Shown here: one piece after another, positions 1 to 7,123 of the stretch
Layout: each line of letters begins with the position of its first letter
Numbering within the stretch: the first letter of the stretch is position 1
Origin: Deltaproteobacteria bacterium
Lineage (GTDB): Bacteria; Desulfobacterota; Binatia; UBA12015
Length of the DNA: 7,123 nucleotides
NCBI GenBank assembly: GCA_003447545.1
Contig: DLYX01000633.1
Coordinates: 1 to 7,123 of the forward strand
Reading direction: 5' to 3'
The notes under the pieces: model-generated
Told to the model about the DNA's origin: nothing
The model's database searches: none
Seen by the model: the letters and a program-made list of their open reading frames with translations, nothing else
Position numbers and translations under genes: made by a program

Positions 1-627
1 GCCATCATAACCTACATGAGTCGGTGCCTTCGAGGTCGCGAATCCCAGGGCGCCCTCGGCGAGGGCAGCGGCAACCAGAACCCGCATCTCCTCGATCTCT
101 TCGGGACTCGCCTCGCGCGACACGGCGTCTTCTCCCATCACCCAGGTCCGGATCGGGGTATGCCCAACCATGGCGCCGACATGGATCGCCGTACCGCGAG
201 ACTCGATCGCCGACAGGAATTCTCCGAACGTGCTGAACGGCCATTCCGCTCCCAATCCTGCCTGCAGGGCATCCAGCGACATTCCCTCGACGTTCTCGAG
301 CGTCCGCAGGATCAAATCGCGATCACGCGGCTTGGTCGGTGCCACACCGAAGCCACAGTTCCCGAGAATCACGGTCGTCACTCCATGCCAGGGAGAAATC
401 GTCATCATCCGATCCCAGAACACCTGTGCGTCGTAGTGCGTGTGAATGTCGACAAACCCGGGAGCGACTATCGCACCTTCGGCATCTACCTCGCGAGCCC
501 CCTGCCCCTTCAAGGCACCGATATCCACGATACAGCCGTCACGAACACCCACATCCCCGCGGAATGCAGCCGCACCCGTTCCATCGACAACCGTGCCCCC
601 TCGCACGAGAAGATCGTACTCTGCCAT
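1..627 (-). CDS. D-aminoacylase-like amidohydrolase, N-terminal 209 residues (C-terminus off the left edge)
   Basis: Metal-dependent amidohydrolase of the N-acyl-D-amino-acid deacylase group (amidohydrolase_3 type TIM barrel), expected to hydrolyse an amide bond in the cytoplasm; the substrate is not readable. The ATG at 627 is preceded by AGAGGA with 8 bases between, which fixes the start, and the frame stays open to base 1. The N-terminus has the usual small beta-sandwich (YDLLVRGGTVVDGTG). The metal-binding HxH lies in DIHTHYDAQ (H62, H64), followed by GNCGFGVAP with C91, which aligns with the metal-bridging cysteine of D-aminoacylase. Further on are a GALGFATS segment (about 193-199) and H204. 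No signal peptide is seen. The family usually has about 480-580 residues, so more than half the protein lies outside the window. It is a paralogue of the complete amidohydrolase at 1658-3379 and follows the EEP lipoprotein gene after 24 bases, so it is probably co-transcribed with both. Family assignment is firm; the reaction is inferred. Confidence 0.93.
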   Translation of the reverse strand, partial: MAEYDLLVRGGTVVDGTGAAAFRGDVGVRDGCIVDIGALKGQGAREVDAEGAIVAPGFVDIHTHYDAQVFWDRMMTISPWHGVTTVILGNCGFGVAPTKPRDRDLILRTLENVEGMSLDALQAGLGAEWPFSTFGEFLSAIESRGTAIHVGAMVGHTPIRTWVMGEDAVSREASPEEIEEMRVLVAAALAEGALGFATSKAPTHVGYDG

Positions 628-635
628 GAATTCTG

Positions 636-641
636 TCCTCT
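636..641 (-). promoter_or_regulatory. Ribosome binding site of the left-edge amidohydrolase
   Basis: AGAGGA on the minus strand lies 8 bases before the ATG at 627, inside the 24-base gap after the EEP gene stop. It is a good Shine-Dalgarno match and supports this ATG as the true start and independent ribosome loading within the operon. Confidence 0.7.
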
Positions 642-651
642 TTCCTTCTAC

Positions 652-1656
652 TTAATTACACTGCAAGTCGACTTGGACGCCGACATGATCCGACGGCCAG
701 CAAACCGGATTCGGAAGCGGACCGCACGTTGGAGCAAACGGATTCGGTGCGTCTGCAAACAGGGCCGTTCTGGCGCCATCTCCGTCCGGATCACCGGCCG
801 GTTCGATCCTGCCGGAGCATCCGGCGCCCGGCAGGCTGGGCACTACGAAAATAAAGTCGATGCGAACCGACTCCCCGAGCGCCGGCGAGTCCAGACCTTC
901 GAGGCTACCGTCTTCGCGACCGGCAGTGCAGCCGATACCGGTTGTCGGATCACACTCCGGGTGACCAGCCTCCAGGTACGCATCAGCCCAGCCACGTTCG
1001 GTAAATTGTCGATAGGTAAAACTGCCCGGGCGGGCATTGAAATCCCCCGCAACGAGCGCCGGATTCGGTCCCTCGTGGCGTTCTTCAATCCATTGGGCCA
1101 TCTGGACCGCCTGGCACTCCCTGCGGGTCCCTGCACCTGCATCCTCACAGACGGCCGGGCAGTCGATGGCATCGCAGCGATCCCTGCCGCCATCAGCCCC
1201 GGAGGCAAGGTGCGTGGAGAAGACGTCGACCGGCCCCGTCGGATGGTCCACCTGCACATGGAAGACGGCTCGAAACTCGCCGAAGAGCCGCAACTGGTCC
1301 GCTAGCAGAATCGGATAACGCGAAAGGACGGTTTCGTCGTCCACTCCCAGCAAAACATCGCCTTGAACGACATCATAGGGAAAAGGACAAACCGTCGCCG
1401 CCCAGCTCTCGAGGAGGTCGACGGAAGGGGGAAAAATCTCCTGCAGCGTCACCACGTCGGGGCAACCGGCGTCCCGCACCCACGCCGCCAGGAGTTCCGA
1501 TCGATCCTCCAGTCGGCACGATGCACTCTCGGCCGGGCAAAAAATACCGTGCAGAAAATTAAGATTGGCCAGCGTGATATGCGGCGCAGGCGAACTCGAT
1601 CCCCCACATCCCGCCAGAACCAACGCAATCAGGATTGCCTCGACACGCCCTCGCAT
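652..1656 (-). CDS. Exported endonuclease/exonuclease/phosphatase (EEP) family lipoprotein
   Basis: Predicted 334-residue lipoprotein with a DNase I-like phosphodiesterase/phosphatase fold. The ATG at 1656 gives a short signal peptide with a lipobox ending LVLAGC (C17 as lipidated residue); a longer frame reaches 1722 but would bury the signal peptide and overlap the previous gene. The EEP motifs appear in order: N31/N33 in LANLNF, E73 in VVTLQEIF, H149 in VFSTHL, D205 and N207 in AGDFNARPGS, D267 in RIDFIF, and D323-H324 in WPSDHVG. The metal-binding and catalytic set is therefore complete. The TLQEIF and STHL contexts and the Cys/Gln pattern after STHL resemble neutral sphingomyelinase-like EEP proteins, but a nuclease or another phosphodiesterase is possible. 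Fourteen cysteines besides C17 suggest disulfides and an extracytoplasmic location. A DPDGDG segment (289-294) resembles a calcium loop. The start lies one base past the stop of the upstream amidohydrolase gene and has no Shine-Dalgarno, so translation is probably coupled. Confidence 0.9.
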   Translation of the reverse strand: MRGRVEAILIALVLAGCGGSSSPAPHITLANLNFLHGIFCPAESASCRLEDRSELLAAWVRDAGCPDVVTLQEIFPPSVDLLESWAATVCPFPYDVVQGDVLLGVDDETVLSRYPILLADQLRLFGEFRAVFHVQVDHPTGPVDVFSTHLASGADGGRDRCDAIDCPAVCEDAGAGTRRECQAVQMAQWIEERHEGPNPALVAGDFNARPGSFTYRQFTERGWADAYLEAGHPECDPTTGIGCTAGREDGSLEGLDSPALGESVRIDFIFVVPSLPGAGCSGRIEPAGDPDGDGARTALFADAPNPFAPTCGPLPNPVCWPSDHVGVQVDLQCN

Positions 1657-1657
1657 T

Positions 1658-3379
<1,722 letters not shown>

Positions 3380-3384
3380 ACCTG

Positions 3385-3393
3385 TCCCCTCTC
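3385..3393 (-). promoter_or_regulatory. Ribosome binding site of the complete amidohydrolase
   Basis: GAGAGGGGA on the minus strand lies five bases before the ATG at 3379. It is the strongest Shine-Dalgarno in the window and decides this start over an out-of-frame ATG 22 bases upstream. Confidence 0.75.
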
Positions 3394-3419
3394 GGAATCA
3401 TCGAGACTAGACCATAGGA

Positions 3420-3451
3420 CCGGGGTTCGGAAAGCATTTCCGCACAACCGG
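3420..3451. other. Imperfect inverted repeat between the lipase and amidohydrolase genes
   Basis: The core CGGAAA-GCA-TTTCCG (3428-3442) is a perfect six-base-pair inverted repeat with a three-base centre. It is flanked by TT/AA and CCGG/CCGG pairs (3420-3423 with 3448-3451) separated by small bulges. It sits in the 106-base gap between the stop at 3486 and the start at 3379, the widest gap in the minus-strand cluster. No T-tract follows it on the minus strand, so it is not a standard intrinsic terminator. It could be a transcript hairpin or an operator marking a second promoter for the downstream three genes. No convincing -35/-10 pair was found in this gap. Confidence 0.35.
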
Positions 3452-3485
3452 CAGAATCGGGCCACTGTGGGTCTCTGTAAAGCCC

Positions 3486-5375
3486 CTATCGGGCAACGGA
3501 TTCGGTTGCGTTTGCGGGGGGTTGCTTGCCATCGGGCGCCTCGAGATGACGCAGCAAAATTCGCTTCACTTCGGCCACGGTATGAGGATTCGACTGCAGG
3601 GAATGGCTGGAACGAATGATCACTTCAGATTCCGCCGCCTCCAGATGGGCGCTATCGTAGGCGACCACGCCATCATTTCCGCGCCTCGCAAAGCCTTCGC
3701 CCTGAACCCCGATGACCGAATGTACGGGCACGCGACTCGACATCGGGACTTCCGCCATGATCGTGTTGAACCGACTGTTCGGCACCATATTATCGACCGC
3801 GGTGAGGGCCCCCACGGGTTGCACTTCGAAAGGATTATCCCCCTTCGCGAGAGCCTGTGCCGGCACCACAAACAACTGCCAGGGCAACTGCACGATCCGT
3901 TGCGAAACCCGCACCATCCCGGATCCCATCTTGCCGAGCCGGCCGCCGGCCACAAAGCTGCCACGATGAGGGGTGGCGAGGAAGATCGCTCGCGTCACTT
4001 CCGGTAGAGGTTTGAAAATCAGAATCTCCCGCAGATCCACCACGCCCTCGACGTCCGTATCTTCGGGTCCGGGCACATTCAGGCCCAGCGACTTGTAGTC
4101 GATCACTGTCGAATCCGAAATCGCCAGACGCACCAGAAGGCCGCCCTGACTGTGGCCGATCAAAACAATCTCGCGCAACGCCGGGTCTTCGCCTTCAGGG
4201 TCAAGGCGCGCGACAAGACTTGTGATCGACTCGCGGAGCAGCGCCGTCGAATAGACGATTGGATTGCCGCTATTATAAGTAAAAAACCAGAATTGATACC
4301 GGTCGCCCAGTTGCGGATCGTTGCGCAACTCATTGACCAAACCGGCCCATCGCCCCGGGCTCGAAGCCGTTCCGTGCACCAGAATCACCGGAATCCGGCC
4401 GGGCGCATACGGCTCGATCATCCCGAGCCCAGCAAGTTCGGCGTCTTCGTTGATCCCGAAAAAAGACCCGATTTCCCGGCGGAGCGGTGAGCTCTCCCCG
4501 AGCAGATGAGCATAGGCGGTCGTTGTCTGGGCCTCGAGAGGCACGGACTCACCGCGGACTTCGATGCTGCCCTCCTTGAGAGGGTCCAGCAACTCCAACC
4601 GTCCCGTCGCTGTGCCCGCAGCCACATCCGACAGGCTCCCCTCGATTCGCAAAAATGCCGTCGCGGGAATCGCCAGATTCTCCGGGAAGGGATCCGGGGA
4701 GCCTGGCTCCGCGGGGCGACGCTCCGCAATCAAGGGTGCGCCCATTCCGGGGCGACGATAGCTGGCGGCCAATCCTTCCACTTCAAATTCGTCGGCCGGC
4801 AAAAACACGTCGAAGCTGACGCCATGGGGCCAGGTCACCGAGGTCCGCGGGACTTCGATCCGGATGTCACCCACGGGGAGTTTTCGGACGCCGGCGATCG
4901 GTTCGAAAGCGCCAGTCTCTGCCGAGCGAAACGCACGCGGTAGCGCTCGGTTGTAGACATCTGCGGCGATCCTGGTTCGCGGATCCCATTTATCCTGAGC
5001 GGTTTCCTGACGGTCGAAGAGATAGAGATAGGCGTAAACAGCTGCTCCCAGATAGGCCGCGCGATCATCGTTTTTCTGTCCGATCAGAAAAGAGATTTCA
5101 GCCAGGGCGAGGATCTGGTCCTGCGAAGGTTTGCGCAGAGCCTGCCCATACAGCCCCGAGAGAGCAAGTCGCGGGGATTTCTCGTAAATCGGATCGAGGG
5201 CCGCCCGGCTCAGAACAATGCGGGTGAACCGACTCGGCTCGCCCGAATCCAGAACGCTGGCCGAGTCCTGCTGATAAACGTCGCGCGGGCCAACCCGACG
5301 GGCCGTTACCGGAGAGCCGCATCCTGCCAGAAAAACGAGACAGGCGAGTATCAAGGAAATATGTGCGCGTACCAC
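3486..5375 (-). CDS. Large alpha/beta-hydrolase (lipase/esterase-like) lipoprotein, 629 aa
   Basis: Predicted membrane-anchored serine hydrolase facing the periplasm or outside. The GTG at 5375 is chosen because it begins a signal peptide ending FLAGC (C19 lipidated); the frame runs further upstream to 5564, but that stretch overlaps the DUF4105 gene and is not signal-like. Residues about 20-325 form a poorly known N-terminal region, including a helical AAVYAYLYLFDR segment (111-122). The hydrolase core begins with IPVILVHGTASSPGRW (HG at 334-335, oxyanion). It continues with nucleophile S409 in LIGHSQGGL, FLATPHRGS (465-473), candidate acid D568 in GNDGVVAYDS, and candidate base H591 in RSSHSL (H598 is the alternative). 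The pattern fits PGAP1/LipA-type esterases rather than a protease. A weak or absent Shine-Dalgarno and a 40-base gap after the DUF4105 gene suggest co-transcription. The substrate is unknown; an acyl ester is the simplest guess. Confidence 0.9.
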   Translation of the reverse strand: MVRAHISLILACLVFLAGCGSPVTARRVGPRDVYQQDSASVLDSGEPSRFTRIVLSRAALDPIYEKSPRLALSGLYGQALRKPSQDQILALAEISFLIGQKNDDRAAYLGAAVYAYLYLFDRQETAQDKWDPRTRIAADVYNRALPRAFRSAETGAFEPIAGVRKLPVGDIRIEVPRTSVTWPHGVSFDVFLPADEFEVEGLAASYRRPGMGAPLIAERRPAEPGSPDPFPENLAIPATAFLRIEGSLSDVAAGTATGRLELLDPLKEGSIEVRGESVPLEAQTTTAYAHLLGESSPLRREIGSFFGINEDAELAGLGMIEPYAPGRIPVILVHGTASSPGRWAGLVNELRNDPQLGDRYQFWFFTYNSGNPIVYSTALLRESITSLVARLDPEGEDPALREIVLIGHSQGGLLVRLAISDSTVIDYKSLGLNVPGPEDTDVEGVVDLREILIFKPLPEVTRAIFLATPHRGSFVAGGRLGKMGSGMVRVSQRIVQLPWQLFVVPAQALAKGDNPFEVQPVGALTAVDNMVPNSRFNTIMAEVPMSSRVPVHSVIGVQGEGFARRGNDGVVAYDSAHLEAAESEVIIRSSHSLQSNPHTVAEVKRILLRHLEAPDGKQPPANATESVAR

Positions 5376-5415
5376 ACCCAGACATTGCGGGTCTGCGCGC
5401 TCCTGCGCAAGCCCC

Positions 5416-6405
5416 TCAGGGCTGTGGTTCGGCAAAGCCACCCGGTAATCCCTCGCGGATCCTGCGAGAATAATCCCCGTCCAGTGGCGAGCCCGAGACT
5501 TTCTCGTCAAAACGACTTTTCGCCCGCAATTCCGCCATCGGAAGCGACCCATCCAGCGCCCCACGCTCGTAGCCCAATTCGTCGATTCGTCCGTTCACCA
5601 ACAATCGAGGATCCCAAAAATTTCCGCGACCCACGTGCTGCATATGAACGCGAATGGTCGTCGTGCAGTTCTGCGCCGCTGCATTATACCAGGCAGGATC
5701 GACCGCGAGAGCATTGATCCCTTCCACGTAGTCGAGCAGCAATGCCCTTGCCGTCGCCGGATCCAGATTCAGGCGGTACATATAGAGGTCTTCGCCCCGG
5801 TAATTGGATCGAACCCCGAGAACATCACGCTCATCGGCGACGACATAGTAGAGTTCATATTGTCGAAAGAACCCGAGCACCGCGGAATAGGACTCACCTT
5901 CTTCCTTCCGGGTCTCGATCGAGATTGCGAGCGGCGGGCCCTCGGCGAACTCCCAACTCATAATCGTATGCGCGATATAGGGAGATCCCCAGTAGGACAG
6001 AACCAGGTTGACGCCCAATAACTGGTCCAGATTCCAAGTTCGGGTCTCCCAGTTCACGTCGAAATCCGTCTCGCTTCGGTAGTGAAAGTTTCGCACATTG
6101 CGGATGGTGAGGCGTGAACCTTCGATGACAGCCTCGGCTGGATGGGCAACGTCCGCCATCCAGGGTCGATCCTGCTGCGGCGGGATCTGCACCCACCAGA
6201 CCAGCACCAGGCCCAGCAATCCGAAAAAGCCCGCGCAACCGGTTCGGCGCGACCGGTGGAAGAAAAGGAGATAGAGGGAAGCTCCGGCAAAAGTCAACGC
6301 CAGCAGTGCCCGCAAGGACTTTGCCTCCGGACCGTCCACAAAAAGAGCTGCCGTGCCGAAAAGAACCAGAGGCATCGACAATATACTCAGAATCCGCAGC
6401 AACAC
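5416..6405 (-). CDS. DUF4105 (Lnb N-terminal-like) inner-membrane protein with periplasmic domain
   Basis: Protein of 329 residues from the GTG at 6405; an in-frame stop at 6417-6415 limits the start, and an ATG at 6375 (residue 11) is an alternative. Neither has a clear Shine-Dalgarno. Three hydrophobic segments (about 5-22, 31-49 and 57-72) are followed by a soluble domain that should face the periplasm. The domain matches DUF4105 by its ordered motifs: VRNFHYRSETDFDVNWE (104-120), AHTIMSWEF with H146 (145-153), ISIETRKEEGE (161-171), RQYELYYVVADERDV (181-195), LYMYRLNL, and the hallmark NCTTTIR (246-252) with C247. H146 and C247 are candidates for a cysteine-dependent active site. From memory, this domain forms the periplasmic part of Lnb, a lipoprotein N-acyltransferase described in Bacteroides; the function of this shorter homologue is unproven. 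It is the first gene of the minus-strand cluster and lies 40 bases before a lipoprotein gene. Confidence 0.87.
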   Translation of the reverse strand: MLLRILSILSMPLVLFGTAALFVDGPEAKSLRALLALTFAGASLYLLFFHRSRRTGCAGFFGLLGLVLVWWVQIPPQQDRPWMADVAHPAEAVIEGSRLTIRNVRNFHYRSETDFDVNWETRTWNLDQLLGVNLVLSYWGSPYIAHTIMSWEFAEGPPLAISIETRKEEGESYSAVLGFFRQYELYYVVADERDVLGVRSNYRGEDLYMYRLNLDPATARALLLDYVEGINALAVDPAWYNAAAQNCTTTIRVHMQHVGRGNFWDPRLLVNGRIDELGYERGALDGSLPMAELRAKSRFDEKVSGSPLDGDYSRRIREGLPGGFAEPQP

Positions 6406-6489
6406 GGGTATCGATTAACACGACAGGATTTTTTTCGGAAGAATCCGCTGCGGCTCGCAACTCGCGACAGACTGTTCTACTCCTGCCGC
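6406..6489. promoter_or_regulatory. Divergent intergenic region with an imperfect inverted repeat
   Basis: These 84 bases must hold the promoters for both the minus-strand cluster and the MFS gene, unless one promoter lies inside a gene. It is locally AT-richer around 6426-6446, where GGATTTTT and AAGAATCC form an eight-base-pair imperfect inverted repeat (one T-G pair) around TTCGG. That could be an operator for a regulator outside the window. I could not identify a convincing -35/-10 pair on either strand, nor a Shine-Dalgarno for either gene. The promoter role follows from the divergent layout only. Confidence 0.4.
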
Positions 6490-7123
6490 ATGTCGAAGCA
6501 GAATCCCGCCCCCTTTGCGCCCAGCGCAGGCTACTCCAGCTTTGTTCTGATCGTATTATTGCTCGCCTACATCCTGAATTTTGTCGACCGGCAGGTTCTG
6601 GCGCTGGTCGCCGAGGACGTCAAGGCCGATATGGGCCTGACCGATTCCCAGCTCGGGTGGCTGCTGGGCCCCGCCTTTGTTCTTTTTTATACGCTCGCCG
6701 GACTTCCGCTTGCGCGCCTTGCCGATCGCACCTCGCGAAAGAATGTGGTCGCTGTCGGGCTCGCGGTATGGAGCGGCATGACCGCACTCTGCGGCGCCGC
6801 GATGACCTTTCCCCAGTTGCTGTTCGCCCGTTTTGGCGTCGGCATTGGCGAAGCTGCCGGAACGCCGCCTTCGCACTCCCTGATTGCCGACTATTTTCCA
6901 CCCGAACGGCGCGCCACTGCTCTCGGGATCTACGGGTGGGGCATCTTCTTCGGCACGGGATTCGGCTTTGCGCTGGGCGGCATTCTGCTGGAAACTTTCA
7001 GCTGGAGAGCTGCGTTTTATATCGCGGGTGCGGTGGGAATTCCGGTGGCTCTCGTTCTGGGGCTGACGGTTCGCGAACCACCTCCGGGGGGTTCCGACGG
7101 AGCCGTCGAAGTCGAAACCCCCG
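6490..7123 (+). CDS. MFS transporter, spinster-like, N-terminal half (211 codons; continues off the right edge)
   Basis: Inner-membrane secondary transporter of the major facilitator superfamily. The ATG at 6490 gives a short polar N-terminus, then the first helix ending LAYILNFVDRQVLALV (D33-R34, typical of this subgroup). DSQLGWLLGPAF (52-63) leads into helix 2, and MFS motif A follows as GLPLARLADRTSRKNV (71-86, between helices 2 and 3). Then come WSGMTALCG (94-102), ARFGVGIGEAAGTPPSHS (113-130, with R114 and E121) and ADYFPPERRATALGIYGWG (133-151). Two more hydrophobic stretches (about 147-167 and 174-193) complete six helices, then REPPPGG starts the central loop. The C-terminal six helices lie outside the window. 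Spinster-like carriers are annotated for lipids and for many small organic compounds; the cargo here cannot be told. It is transcribed away from the hydrolase cluster, with which it probably shares a promoter region. Confidence 0.92.
   Translation, partial: MSKQNPAPFAPSAGYSSFVLIVLLLAYILNFVDRQVLALVAEDVKADMGLTDSQLGWLLGPAFVLFYTLAGLPLARLADRTSRKNVVAVGLAVWSGMTALCGAAMTFPQLLFARFGVGIGEAAGTPPSHSLIADYFPPERRATALGIYGWGIFFGTGFGFALGGILLETFSWRAAFYIAGAVGIPVALVLGLTVREPPPGGSDGAVEVETP

Noticed and set aside
16..1305. Long plus-strand open frame of 429 codons across the left region
   Set aside because: It lies antisense to two genes with complete motif sets, spans their junction, and its translation is rich in Arg, Pro and His with no recognisable motif. 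It is a GC-driven shadow frame.
3420..3451. Intrinsic terminator for the lipase gene
   Set aside because: The stem is short and bulged and no run of T follows it on the minus strand, so only a hairpin or operator is claimed.
5376..5564. Upstream extension of the lipase lipoprotein to 5564
   Set aside because: It overlaps the coding end of the DUF4105 gene and puts 63 Arg-rich residues before the signal peptide; the GTG at 5375 fits a lipoprotein start.
6406..6489. Sigma70-type promoters on either strand
   Set aside because: Candidate hexamers (for example TTAACA on the plus strand at 6415) lack a partner of reasonable quality at 16-18 bases.

Overview
The window reads as chromosomal DNA of a Gram-negative bacterium with fairly high G+C (about 60 % by eye). 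The evidence is two predicted lipoproteins with classical lipoboxes, a polytopic inner-membrane protein with a periplasmic domain, and GTG as well as ATG starts. The gene style (cysteine-rich exported hydrolase, D-aminoacylase-like amidohydrolases, spinster-like MFS carrier) recalls environmental proteobacterial or delta-proteobacterial/Myxococcota-type genomes. That placement is a weak inference, since no rRNA or other marker gene is present. No tRNA, rRNA, CRISPR array, insertion sequence or phage gene was seen.

Layout: five genes lie head to tail on the minus strand and a sixth diverges on the plus strand. In minus-strand transcription order they are: a DUF4105 (Lnb N-terminal-like) membrane protein (6405-5416), a large alpha/beta-hydrolase lipoprotein (5375-3486), a complete D-aminoacylase-like amidohydrolase (3379-1658), an endonuclease/exonuclease/phosphatase-fold (EEP) lipoprotein (1656-652), and a second, paralogous amidohydrolase cut by the left edge (627 to <1). 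Spacings are 40, 106, 1 and 24 bases, so the last three genes are very probably one transcription unit and all five may be. An 84-bp divergent intergenic region (6406-6489) separates them from an MFS transporter (6490 to >7123) cut by the right edge. There is no gene-free stretch over 300 bases.

How they may work together (inference): two exported, membrane-anchored hydrolases (an esterase/lipase-type and a phosphodiesterase-type EEP enzyme) could release products outside the cytoplasm, an MFS carrier could move a small product across the inner membrane, and two cytoplasmic amidohydrolases could cleave an amide or cyclic amide bond. This would suit scavenging of an N-acylated or phospho-ester lipid, but no substrate can be read from the sequence. 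The DUF4105 protein is the least expected member. Its domain has, to my recollection, been linked to lipoprotein N-acylation in Bacteroides, and here it sits directly upstream of a lipoprotein gene.
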